Positions 22,530 to 33,719 of a DNA stretch of 64,000 bases are shown here, piece by piece. The notes under the pieces were generated by a model, which was not told the DNA's origin, ran no database searches, and saw nothing but the letters and a program-made list of their open reading frames with translations. Each line of letters starts with the position of its first letter. Position 1 is the stretch's first letter. Where the stretch lies: NCBI GenBank assembly GCA_024036415.1, contig JAMWET010000806.1, positions 49,540 to 113,539 on the forward strand. The letters run 5' to 3'. The position numbers and the translations under genes were made by a program. The DNA comes from Prochilodus magdalenae. Lineage: Eukaryota > Chordata > Actinopteri > Characiformes > Prochilodontidae.

Positions 22530-23440
22530 TGCTGCTCTGCTGATCTCCTTCTACAATCATCTCCTTTGTCTTGTCAACATTTAAGGATAGTTGACCTGAC
22601 ACCATGCCACCAGATTTGCCACTTCTATCCTATAGGCTGTCTCATCAACCCCAGTGATCAGTCTCATGACAGTGGTATCATCAAATTTGATGATGGTGGT
22701 GTCACTGTGAGAGGCAACACAGTCATGGGTGAACAGGGTATATAACATAGGACTTAAAACACAGCCCTGGGGTGTCCCTGTGTTTATAATCTGTGTGCTG
22801 GAGGTGTGGTTTCCAATCCTGACCAACTGGTCTGCCCGTCAGGAAATCCAGCACCCAGTTACACAGGGAGGGTGTCAGTCCAAGAATGTGGAGCTTATCA
22901 GTCAGCTTGGCTGGGATAGTGGTGTTGAATGCTGAGCTGTAGTCAATGAGCAACATTCGCACATAGCCGTCTTTGCTCTCCAGGTGTTCTAGAGCTGTAT
23001 GGATGGCAGTGCAGATGGCATCTTTTGTAGATCTGTTTGGACGATATGCAAACTGGAGTGGGTCCAGAGTGTCCGGTACAGTGTTCTGTATATGGGCCAG
23101 GATGAGTCTTTCAAAGCACTTAATTACACCTGAAGTCAGTGCGACCGGCCTGTAGTCACTAAGACAAGTCATTGTGTTTCAGGAGCAGCACAATGGTGGT
23201 TTCCTTAAAGCAGGTGGGAATTAGCGCATGTGCTAAAGAAAGTTTGTAGATATCCGCAAAAACATCAGCCAGTTCTACAGCACATGATCTGAGCACACCA
23301 CCAGGTATGTTGTTGGAGCTGGCTGTGGGTTGACTCTGCTCAGAATCTTCCTCACATCTACTGATGAAACTGTCAGAACTGGTTCCTGAGAATTCCCACT
23401 CACCGGAATCCTCTTAGATAGTTTTATTCTGGCCCTGCAA
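22530..23440 (-). mobile_element. Rex1/CR1-like LINE, reverse transcriptase
   Basis: 23172-22723 (minus) encodes [51 protein letters not shown] and [18 protein letters not shown]; 22826-22581 continues with [21 protein letters not shown] and IIKFDDTTV. The usual FADDT catalytic motif appears as FDDTT, so the copy is mutated. It joins the 3' part at 20430-21310 across an insertion. Confidence 0.85.
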
Positions 23441-24169
23441 GTAATAGCGACACCTAGTGTATAGCATAGGAACTTTGGTTTAATACAGGAAGTAAATTCA
23501 GTGCTGCCTGCATATAGTCTTTGGAACTGGCTGTGTAAATAGTTGATCCTTCTCCATCGATATACAACAGCTCTTAAACGTGGCAATATCTGTGAGTAGT
23601 CTCATTACAGGCACCTATATCTTTCTTTTTGCCATGGTATTTAGACATAGTGAATGTATATCCTGATAAATGTTTGCAGTATCTATGTATTACAAACCAT
23701 ACTGTGTAGAATATGTAGTTTTATTTATAGCTTTGTCCTTACTGTTTAGAGTCAAATTAAGGTAGTTGTATGAAAATCATTGTATTATATATTATATCTA
23801 ACAGTTTCACAAGAAACCTCTAAGTAAAGTCTCCAGCTAAACAGCATAAAGTTTTCCATGGATTTACTTGGACGACTTGTTTAGCTGACTGGATAACTGA
23901 GTACAGCTACATTTAGTGAGGCCAGTACAACATCAGTAAATTACAAAATAAAGAAACAAAAGAGTTGGCCATTTAAAGTACAGAATTTTGGAGATTACAT
24001 TGTTTATAGTGTAAAAAATCAGAAATTCTTAGTTCTGTGTGAGCCAGACATCAAAGTTTCTGAACTAATAGGAAAGCTTCCGATGTTGCTGGCTGAACAC
24101 AACACAGTGAAACGGAACATTGTGCATGTTGATAAGAATGACACAAGTAAGAAGCAGTCTGAAGTTTTG

Positions 24170-24712
24170 AAAAGGGACTTTGGTTATCTCCACCATCCCT
24201 GAGGACACATGGAAGACAAGCGTCCAGACTCTTCTCTGTCCTGGCTTCCAAATGGTGGAATGAACTCCCACTGAGCATCAGAACAGCGGAGTCTCTCGCA
24301 GTCTTCAAACGCAGACTGAAGACCCATCTCTTCGTAATGCATTTAAGTGAGTGAGCTCTAGTGGAGGTGTAAGTTGTGTGTATTGTGTAGCACTTTAATA
24401 ACCTTTGTATTGCACTTATAATGACCTTTGTCAATGTGTATTGTGTTGCACTTATAATGACCTTTTCTCCTCTACAGGAATGAGCACTGGGTTGGGGTTG
24501 CCAGGTAATGGTTTACTTGCTCTATGTCTGTGTATTAATCTCTAGGTACTAGCACTGGCCCCTGTTCGGGCAGTGTCTGAGCTCGTGGTGAGTTTTAGGC
24601 TTTAATTTAACTTCCTACTAGCTGGAATATTATCCAACGGAACACTAGGCACGGTTGTAAGTCGCTCTGGATAAGAGCGTCTGCTAAATACCTAAAATGT
24701 AAATGTAAATGA
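24170..24712 (+). mobile_element. LINE 3' end with typical fish tail
   Basis: Contains the ORF2 end (ggaatgaactcccactgagcatcagaacagcggagtctct...cgcagactgaagacccatctctt) and ends gtaagtcgctctggataagagcgtctgctaaatacctaaaatgtaaatgtaaatg, the very common 3' end of fish L2-type LINEs. Confidence 0.75.
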
Positions 24713-24879
24713 GCTCTTCAACACACTGTGCAAGCTCAATGTCCAGTCATATATCAGTGGTCCTCTGCCTGTGAGGAGCTCCAATATATTCTCGAGGCTT
24801 TTTGTAATTACCGTTTGGCTACAGAAACACTGCATGTCGAATGGACTGCATTTTATTTTAACTGTTTTTTGGAAAGAAA

Positions 24880-25265
24880 GGGTTTTTTTTTTTTTTTTTT
24901 TTAGAAGTTGGACAACACACCAGCAGAATGGGGGACAGATTGCTGACAGAGAACTTCATTTTCTCCCTGTCCAACTTCTCTGTGCTCACTGGTGGAGACA
25001 CATTAACACCAGCTCCCAAGGACACTGTCACGCCAAAGCCACAACAGTGCCGAGCGTTAATAGCCAAGGACTCTGTCATCACTACAGAGTCACACCATCC
25101 TACCTCCACTGAAAAGGCAGAGATTTCCGATGAGAGTCAAGTTCTACTGAACAAACTGCTGGAGACTGCAGAGCTGCATGAGCAAATCCGCATCATCCTC
25201 CATCTTTACCTCATCACCCCACCTGAACTTCCCAGCAACCATGGAGAACCTGCTATCTGTGGGGA
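24880..25265 (+). other. unassigned open region after a poly-T run
   Basis: After a run of about 22 T (24881-24902) a frame from 24928 reads MGDRLLTENFIFSLSNF, then LSVLTGGDT-like and Thr/Pro-rich sequence, open for 152 codons into the LINE part at 25280. It may be the 5' end (pre-endonuclease part) of the same LINE. Not recognised. Confidence 0.25.
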
Positions 25266-25279
25266 CAAGGCTCTGATCA

Positions 25280-26160
25280 CTTTTTTTTTGCTGGTGATTT
25301 TAACATGCATATTGACAATCTCAAGGATAATTCTGCAAAAATCATCTGTGCTATACTTGAATCTTTTGGACTTCATCAGCATGTAACTGGTAGCACACAC
25401 GCTCATGGTCACACTCGGGATGTGCTCATCTCAAAGTGTCTCGACGCATCAGCCACTGTTAAAGACGTCGCTTTGTCAGATCATTATTGTGTTTTCTTTG
25501 AAATGTGTACCTCACTGAACATGAAGACCAGAGAGGTCAGCATTAAGAGAAAGAGAAGATTTATAAAGGACTACACAGCTTCACTCTTCATCAGCAAAAT
25601 GGGCTCTGTTCCATTTAACCCATCTGATTCTGTTGATGCTCTACTAAATAGCTTCAACTCAAAAATGGTTAATGCTACAGATGAAATCGCAACAGTTAAA
25701 GTTAAAATTCTGTCATGCAGAGAGAAATCTCTCTGGAGGAACGCTACAGCAGTTCGGCTCTAATAGAAAGAATGTAGGAGGGCCGAGTGCAGATGGCGCA
25801 AAACCTAAACTCCACATTCTACAGATTATTATTATTTGGGAATAAACATGAGAGGCCCAAATGAGCTGCATATCTGAATTCAATATCCCTAAAGGCTAAA
25901 GAGCAAGCCCGTAATCTTGGTGTACTAATCGACTCTGATCTCAGTTTTAGACATCAAAGTCGTCACCAGACCAGCTTTCTACCACCTTAATAATGGACCA
26001 ATCAGATTTCTTCACACATTAAAAGTGTATGAGCTTTCATTAACTCAGTTTTTGAGCATTGACAACCACAAACAAGGAAGAACCACTGCAACATACAGGT
26101 TCTAAACTCTTCCGCCTATAGCTGATGGTAGGTTAAAGGAAAACTCCACATCAAACGTCC
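25280..26160 (+). mobile_element. LINE endonuclease fragment and 3' remnant
   Basis: 25290-25760 encodes (GDFN-like) FNMHIDNL, GLHQHVTGSTHAHGHT, ALSDHYCVFFEM and CREKSLWRNATAVRL, an APE-type endonuclease end. 25905-25990 reads RNLGVLIDSDLSFRHQ, a piece from after the polymerase. The reverse transcriptase is deleted between them. Confidence 0.7.
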
Positions 26161-26825
26161 AATGCTCCATTCTAGACTACCAGACTGACTGTAATGTCTT
26201 TAGAACTGTCACCATGTCTGCCACAAAAATATAGATACTCTCCTAAACCATCAGTAAACCTGCACGTCTTCTGAGCTTAATACAGAATGATGTAATGGTA
26301 AACATTCAGGGACTAACGTTATTCTGCAGAATCCTGCATGTAGCCTTCTACAATGACAGGATAAAAGAATAATACTTTATAGGTCAAAACATTCTTAAAA
26401 TAATGCATTAACCATCAAAATGATATGAGATATTATTCTAAACCTACACCTGACTCAACAAAGGACATAAGAGTCATCTTAAATGTATGTTACCATGTGT
26501 AAAATTAAATTCTCACACAAAGGGAATCTCGAAATGCTTCAGTACAATAAAATATTTTTATCACCCAGTCGAAACGAGTTGTCTAAAAGTAAACTGGTCA
26601 TGCAAACGTTACCTAATGAACATTAGGTACACTACACAATCACTGCATTAGTATAACTCACTAGCAGACGTTAGCTGGTCGGGATTAGCCAAGGAAATGA
26701 TGGCCAAAAATTGGCAAAGTATTTTTTTTTTTTTTGTATTTAGGACACTAAAAATAACTACTTACTAAATTACTACTATTAAAGTCCAGCTACTGTAGCC
26801 AGCTAAGTATAGCTAACAAACACTA

Positions 26826-26894
26826 GTGTGTGTGTGTGTGTGTGTGTATGAGAGACAGAGAGAGAGAGAGAGTGTGTTTGTGTGTGTGTGTGTA
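26826..26894. repeat. (TG)n-(AG)n-(TG)n microsatellite
   Basis: Compound dinucleotide repeat: TG units 26826-26846, AG-rich middle, TG units to 26893. Confidence 0.9.
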
Positions 26895-27029
26895 GCGGCA
26901 GGAAAATACATTATATACAGTCACACATTATTTGTATGCCATCTTTAGCATATTCACATATATACACCTCTGCTCACTTTTAAACACATGTAAAAGATCT
27001 GAATGACAGATGTGGATGTTCTGAATTAA

Positions 27030-27400
27030 GGGAAGCTTTATTTATACAGTGGGTTTTACAGCAGATGTTGTTCTAAAGCAGCTCTACAGAGAATCCGGGC
27101 CCAAGCCCCCAATGAGCAAGCCAAGCGCGACAATGGCAAGGAAAAACTCCCTCAGAGCAAGAGGAAGAAACCTTGAGAGGAACCAAGACTCAAAAGGGGG
27201 ACCCATCCTCCTCGGGTCGACACCGGATAGCAAGTCTCTGAGGTGGGCTAGTACATCCTCTCTGCCTCTATCCTTTAGCAGGTCCTGAACCTCAGTCAGC
27301 CTGAACCTCAGCTCATGGATTTGAGCGTCACTAACGGCAAGCACTGTGGTCCAGTCACCCTGAAGCACCTCTGCACCCAAAAGGTCACACCTATACACTG
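27030..27400 (-). pseudogene. laminin exon 21-like fragment plus fish repeat (block B)
   Basis: Minus-strand frame: RCDLLGAEVLQGDWTTVLAV, then HELRFRLTEVQDLLKDRGRE, then into the ggaggatggg(t/g)tccccc repeat. The internal exon 21 deletion is shared with A, C and D. Confidence 0.75.
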
Positions 27401-27539
27401 CACCAAAACAGATACAACACAGTGAAGATCAAGAACAATAAGTGAAAACTTATTTAGAAAAGAAGTTAATAGTAAAACTGTGCAATAATGTAAGTTGGTT
27501 AGATAGGAAGTTATTAATAGCGCATTTATAGGCAGTTTT

Positions 27540-27640
27540 CGCCTTCTGCCTCCATTCGCCTGTCACAGTATCAGGACCATCACTGCGGTGGCTTGCTGGG
27601 ACCCCAGCATCATACACGTACAGTCTGCAGGGTAGAGAAA
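27540..27640 (-). pseudogene. laminin exon 19-like fragment (block B)
   Basis: Minus strand: ctgtacgtgtatgatgctggggtcccagcaag...agtgatgg...tactgtgacaggcgaatgg, matching exon 19 (44696-44600), including the AG before CTGTACG. Frameshifted. Confidence 0.7.
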
Positions 27641-27837
27641 GACAGACAAACCATGAGAAGGTCAGGTACACACAGTGTAAATGGAAGTGTAGTTCAATCA
27701 TATGTAGCTCTGTGGTAAATATATAACTACGTAATTACATATGAATAACTGTCTGCTGTAAACAGAAATTCAGCCTTTAAACAAAATAAGACCAAAAATT
27801 TCCATCCATAAAATGTAGAGTGAAGGATTCCTTACAC

Positions 27838-27929
27838 ATGTAGTGCACCGCTCCTCCTGCAGCTGCTGCGCCAGGGTGTCATTGCACAGGAAACCTGGGA
27901 GCCCCAAATACTTGGGCATCAAAACCAGC
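27838..27929 (-). pseudogene. laminin exon 14-like fragment (block B)
   Basis: Minus strand: after a GA/CT-rich run and tctag the frame reads LVLMPKYLGLPGFLCNDTL, then AQQLQEERCTTC, against [19 protein letters not shown] of exon 14. The intron 13 CT-rich tract is copied too (27930-27975). Confidence 0.8.
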
Positions 27930-27938
27930 TAGAGAGAG

Positions 27939-27977
<39 letters not shown>
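27930..27977. repeat. (GA)n microsatellite
   Basis: GA units at about 27945-27975; corresponds to the CT-rich tract before the exon 14-like piece. Confidence 0.9.
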
Positions 27978-27980
<3 letters not shown>

Positions 27981-28189
27981 ATGAATGAAAGTCAGTTACT
28001 GTGTGTAATATTGAATCGGACTTGAATGTTTAGGTTTAAAAGTTGAACTTAAATATTTAATGGTCAGATTATCCAGATGGTAGACGTTTATCATTTCAGT
28101 CATTTCAGTTCGCATAAACTTTAGTAACTTACGGTTCTTCTCTGATCTAGATCATATGTTCTGGTCACTGTATGTTGGGTGCAGTGCTG

Positions 28190-28292
28190 TAGTCCTAATG
28201 GAGACAGTGAGGATGTACACAGTCACGTGTCTGTAGGAGGCTGCATGGTGGTGGCAGCGGATGTTTTTGGGTAAGACGGATCTGGATGTATC
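28190..28292 (-). pseudogene. laminin exon 13-like fragment (block B)
   Basis: Minus strand: ctttacagATACATCCAGATCCG, then a degraded exon ending ...gtgactgtgtacatcctcac, matching exon 13 of the laminin gene (48060-47940). Stops and indels throughout. Confidence 0.65.
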
Positions 28293-28389
28293 TGTAAAGA
28301 CTGGGAGAAAAATCAGTGTAAAAAAATCCACTGTTATCTAGAACATAGACCTAGAGTTTGGTATAGAACAGTCCTAATCCCTCAGCTCT

Positions 28390-28755
28390 AAACACTGTGC
28401 TCTCTCTCTCTCGCTGTCTGTCCCTCTCCTTCTCTCTATCTTTCACTTGTTTCTTTATTCCTCCATGTTCCTATTAGTCTTTTTTTTTCTGTCCCATCCA
28501 TTCTTTTCCTCACACTTTTTCCCTACATCTTGCTCTCCTATTCTCTCACTCCATTCTCTCTCTCCCCACTTCATGTCTCCTGTTCTCTATTAATCTTTCT
28601 TCCCACATTCTTCTGTCCCCGATTTCTCCCTAATGCTTTCTCCAACTGTTCCACTCCCTCTTTCTCTCTCTCCCAACTTTATCTCTCTCTCTCTCTCTTC
28701 TCTCCTCTGTCTCTCCCCATTCTTTTCTTTCTCTTTCCCACTATCTCTCTGTTAT
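28390..28755. repeat. CT-rich low-complexity tract
   Basis: Pyrimidine-rich on the plus strand. Apparent open frames are composition artefacts. Counterpart of 12000-12330 in block A. Confidence 0.7.
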
Positions 28756-28947
28756 ACAGACATGTCTAATACTAGGTGGTGCCTACACTGAAGAACATAT
28801 CTAGAACACATAGGAGTGGCCTAGTAAACAGCAAAGACAGAAGAGAGAAACTATGTTTGAGCACAAACAGCTTTCTCTTCAACCATGTAAGAATACACAT
28901 GCTCACCAGAAAATGCTCCTTATCCAGTTCTTAATCTCCATCCCTAT

Positions 28948-29115
28948 CTAGTCCACCTCCATCGGTTCTTCATCATCAAACTTTTCGTCGATCTCCATCG
29001 GCTCTTCTTCATCTAGCGGGGGATCGACCTCCATGGGCTCTTCCCACACAAATTTGAAATGCATTAAAGCCCACTGGTTAAATACGGCTTCCTGAAAGGT
29101 GAGTTTCCTAACCAT
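28948..29115 (-). CDS. 55-residue acidic microprotein with three PMEVD-type motifs (copy B)
   Basis: Same length as copy A. It starts MVRKLTFQEAVFNQW, then FKFVWEEPMEVD; motifs EPMEVD (26-31), EPMEID (38-43) and EPMEVD (50-55), again exactly 12 residues apart and ending at the stop. The frame is open for 12 more codons upstream, to an ATG at 29151. A one-codon gain near residue 4 is balanced by a one-codon loss at residue 26, so total length is kept. As in copy A, ctcacctttcag before codon 9 could be a splice acceptor. Flanks match copy A better than the coding part does. Function unknown; no family recognised. Confidence 0.55.
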   Translation of the reverse strand: MVRKLTFQEAVFNQWALMHFKFVWEEPMEVDPPLDEEEPMEIDEKFDDEEPMEVD

Positions 29116-31299
29116 AACTGCGTTAGATCGTACAGTTAGATGTTTACACAAAGTCGTCCTCTTAGTGAGTGTGTTCTAAGTGAGATGATGAGATTTATAA
29201 TTCTGCATATCATTAACTCTTATTATGATGTAATATGGAATGTGATGCGGGTTCTCTGATGTCATCAAGAACTTTACATATTAGAGATCAGCAGAGCTGA
29301 ATATATACAGTATCGTCACTTATAGGAAACGTTCTGTTGGGAAGTGATCATCCCAAACACTAACATCTAAACTGTGGAAATAATACTTTAAAACACTTTT
29401 AATTTCTACTGAAGTTGAAGGATTTAAATTTATCACAAGTTTAATTAGTAAATCGAAAAACATTTTTAAAAACGCTTTAAGAAGTTGGGACAGATTGATG
29501 TTTACCACTGGTTCCATCACCTCTTTGTTTAATATCTCTTTGTATGTGTATGTAAACAAAGGAGAGCAAGTGCTGTAGTTTGAAAGTGAAATATGTTCTC
29601 AGAGGACGCAGCATCTGTAACTTACAAACACATTCTAGTTTTAATGTGTCTGACCACAGTCCAGCTTAAATGAGAGAGGTCCAGAGAATGTTTATATCTG
29701 GGTTCTTCTTTGCAGTGTAGAATTTTAACTTGTATTTGTAGATTCAGAAACTAACTGTGTTCACAGACGATGGTTTTCAGAAGTGTTCCTGAGCCCACAT
29801 AGTGATTTCCACTACAGAACCATGTCTGTGTTAATGCGGTGCAGACGGAGGACCGTAATAATACAACCAGTCAGTATTGCTTTTGGTCTGTTCCCTTACA
29901 TACGGATATCCAGATTCTCTGGGTCTTGTAATGAAATTCCCAAATCCTAAACTGTTATGTAACTGTGTTGCATTATTATTATCCATGCCCCCGAACTTCA
30001 CCTGTATCTTAATCAAATGTTCTGTTCCACCTTAAATGCTACAGCTTGTACAGATACTAGAGTGTAACTATGGCACCATTTTAAGGTGGAGGGGAAATTT
30101 CATAAAATAAGCTGGCAGACAGAAATTCATCTTCAACTCCTACATCTTTAACAAGATCCTGGACGACTTTAATTCAATGTCGAGGAGCTTAACTCGATAC
30201 TTGAAAGCTGAATCATTATTGTTATGAGCCTGTAAGCACTCTAGGGGTAAACTGGGGTTTGTAACATAGAGTTTAACTGTGATGTGTGGAACATCTACCA
30301 AGGAGAATAACCAAACCACCACTATACGCTTAATCACCAATAAAGTCAACAAACAACCAGAACGTGATTATGTAAACTACTGACTGTGTATAAATCAGAG
30401 ATAACAAAGCTGTAGGACGTGGGCTGCATGTTTAAAAGGAAATAAATAATCAAACCAAAATAAACCAAAATACTGACCTACCTCTATAATCAAACTGCTC
30501 AGCTAACAGTACACACACAGAAGCCCACCTACTCTGTACCAATCTGCACCACAAAAGATAAATACAGAGATTGGCACCGCCCCTTACCTAATGTGAAGCT
30601 GAGCTAAGTACAGGTGGCAGGGAAATATAAAACTAAACGTGGCTAAACTAATCACAAAGCTAGAGTGGGATTAACAGTCAAAGTTAAGCAACACTAAAAA
30701 CAACACAGTCACTAAAACACAGCCAGCAGCACAACAACGAACATACAGTAAGTTTCTCCAGCCTCCCGTCTCACTTGCTTTTACATCTCAAGCCCCTCCT
30801 CCCATGTTGGAAAGCAGTTTCTGATTATCAAAGATAGAAACGAGAGAATAGAGACTTGGTAGATGTGAGACTTCCAGTGAGGACTGGTGCTGCAGCCAAC
30901 CTGTGACAGAGACACCAGAGGCAGGAGAAACAGAGTAAGAGAACAAGGAAACACATTGGACCCTATAAACTGAGCCCAGCCACGTAAGAATTACTGAGTA
31001 TCAACTAAATCAGAATAAACAGTCTCTCTCTGTGTACAGACTCTGATTCCTCTCTCTCTCTGTGTGCTGCTCCTCACACTGTGTCCACACACACAGACAC
31101 ACTACTAAGGTACAGACAGAACCAACCAGAGCTGGAAGACGAACTAATCTGACAATTTAAATCTCCATTTAAAACAGTAAAACAGATAAACAGTGAGAAT
31201 AAGAAGCGGGTGAAGCTGATTTAACTTTAAACAGAGCTTAAATGCTGTGTGTGTGGAGCAGCCCTGTTTACTGCTCCTGCAGCTGCTCCCATCCTACAG

Positions 31300-33150
31300 T
31301 CTCTGTCTTTCTAAAAATTACTATTAAAAAGATTTTTTTAAAAAAAATTTATAGGTAGTTTGAATGTGGTGCACTACGTTTATATTTACAGTGTTAGCTG
31401 TACATTATGTCAGAGACACGGTCTGCCTTTCCTAAACTACAAACATGTATGTGAGAAAAGCAGATGTGCCAAACCAGAACCATGATGCTAAGATACAAGC
31501 TAGGAGTCGTGTTTCCAGTGAGAGGTAAACGACAATGTTCTGAAGAACTGATTCAAAATCTGTAATGAAACTAAAAGAATGATTCTGTGTGGGAGATCGC
31601 TAACACAGCTAGCTAATGTTTGCTACTATGTGTAGCTTGCTCCTAAACTACTGATGCTAGGCTACCAAACTAGCACCCGCTAGCCTAGCGTTAGCTGTAA
31701 GAGTAGCCTCACGGCTATATGTAACTCGGACCACTTTTTTGCAGACACAAATAAATACTGCTGGTTACAGTTCATCTCAGTTTTGAGAGATTCTAGTGGG
31801 TGTCTTTTAATGTATTATCATTGAAATTGTCTGTAAGTGTTATGATGATTTTTAAAGATACTCCTTGAAGCTGTCAGTCGTGTTATTTTAATGCTAAGAT
31901 GCTAGCCATGTCACCTGTAACGGAGTGTCAGGTACGTACAGTTAGGGGTTATCTCGCTTTGTTTGGTGGATAAAGCAGGTTGTGTACATGCTGGCTGCAA
32001 GCAAAGGCCAACCTTTTCAGTCGCCCGTATAACTGGAGATGCTGGCTACTGCTTCATTCGCATGAGCTTTTAGCTAGCTATCTGACTTGTCTAGCTTCAG
32101 TTACGTATCCTGCAGCACATATACCCGAGGGCTGAGCTGAGCTGCTGCGTAGCTTCAGGTAAGTTATGCAACTAGGTGGCTAGCTAACTAGCGCATGCTA
32201 AATAAAGCAGTCACTGTTGCTGTGTTTGTCACTAGGTGTTACAGAGCTCAGGTTGTCATGTGTCAATGTAGAAATGACCTAATATAGCTACTAATGATAG
32301 CTAACCAGTGAACTTGCCAGAAAACTATCTGAAATAATGAGACAAAATATGGATTGTCAACGTCATTCACATTAAATATCGTATTGGAATGGGTGCTGAA
32401 TTGGATTTACCCGTTCAACCTTGACGCAGCCTGGCAAGTATTCTTGCCTGAGGCAGCAGAAAGTAAGAACTTACTCAAGGTTGTCATAACTGTACCTCTG
32501 TCTTCATAAGGTCTCTAGGAATTCATAACGTTTAATTTTAGTGGCAGAAGTTTTTGATGAAACATTAGCTTTGAGTTAATATTTGAGTGTGGCACTTGGA
32601 AAACTATTTGTTTTACATCTTTTTAATAAAAAATGAGTTTGTGCGCTTGTGTAAGCTTGTAACATGTAAGGAAAAGAATGCTTTTAATGTTATAATAAAG
32701 TTAATCAGTTTATAATTATTGCAAGATTTACATCTACAACTACTCCAGGATGCGCTGGACTGTGATGCTGCTGAACCCCGATCCACAGCATCTAACAGTG
32801 GGTTTCTGAAGATCGCTGGCAGGAAGCAAGGCCTAAACTCCTTGACAGTTTGCTAGTTTCAGACTGTGTACATCCTGGTCCTTGTGTTTACGTTAACTAA
32901 AAGGAAGCAGTGATCAGGTACAAGGACTGTTGCACATTTCCATACACCAATATTTTGTCTTTCACAATAAACGGACTCTCCTATTATTAACTGTTGTGCA
33001 AGACATCAGTAGCTCAGATATTATTTGTGAGCAGGTAAGACTTGTTAAAAACATGTTATTTTTTATTTATTTTTTTACAGTTCAGGTGAAATAACCAGTA
33101 GACCTTTTCAGTTCTTTTGAGGACCTAAAAAACACAGCACCTCTAGTGTT
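31300..33150. other. non-coding stretch, nothing recognised
   Basis: Contains many short gctagct-type palindromes but no supported exon, repeat border or RNA gene. Confidence 0.5.
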
Positions 33151-33172
33151 AACATATTTCCTTTATGTAGAG

Positions 33173-33713
33173 TGTTAGGCAAAAGACTTCGAGACCGACG
33201 TGTGCAGAATTTAAAAACCAGGAACGATTTATTTACAACCAGGCAATCTCAGCAAGCACCAGAAAACAGCGAAACAATGGGAGAAACTAAATCAGAGTCA
33301 GGGACAGGCGGAGGTCAGAACCAGGTAGTACAAGCAGCGAGGGCAAACAGGTTTAAAGGGGAAAACCGAAGAGAAAACAGAGATTCAAACCGGAGTCAGA
33401 GCACGAGCAAAAGGGATTAGGCGAAAGAGTAATTGAGGAACGAAGGGAGTCGGAAACCAGAATAAGACACTACGAGAACGGACCGCTCAGGATTGCTAAA
33501 CAATGTTTGGCAAAGCTTCGCAGGAAACACCGTGTGAAACACAGCCTTAGATACAGTCAGTAATTAGATACAGCTGGAGTTGAAACTCTGGCGATGCAGA
33601 GCGAGTCACGGAGTCCGAACGAGGGCGCATAGACATGACATCATCGAGTGTGGCCCTCTGGGAATTGGAGTCCCGAAGAGCGGAGAAGCCGGGGAGACAT
33701 AGGAGGCGTGACA
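33173..33713 (-). mobile_element. solo LTR, 541 bp, 5-bp target duplication
   Basis: On the minus strand it runs from TGTCACGCCTCC to ...TTGCCTAACA (TG...CA ends), with an AATAAA (taaataaatcg) near the 3' end. It is flanked by TAGAG on the plus strand at 33168-33172 and 33714-33718. No internal retrotransposon sequence is present, so it is the product of LTR-LTR recombination. The start matches the solo LTR at 38809, so they are related families. Confidence 0.8.
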
Positions 33714-33719
33714 TAGAGT

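Larger units (their letters stand above)
27000..31270 (-). repeat. block B: chimeric unit, inverted relative to block A
   Basis: Read on the minus strand, the order is: a part shared with block D (31270-30690), the palindrome (30098-30022), a part shared with block A (29885-29150), the microprotein ORF (29115-28948), laminin intron 12-like sequence (28880-28770), exon 13-, 14-, 19- and 21-like pieces, and the fish repeat tail (27240-27030). It is the fullest version of the unit in the window. Its 28775-28880 matches laminin intron 12 at 48410-48500, showing that genomic DNA rather than mRNA was copied. Confidence 0.7.

Noticed and set aside
28530..28769. Leu/Ser/Pro-rich open frame, plus strand
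   Set aside because: CT-rich low-complexity tract of block B; the counterpart in A is equally non-coding.
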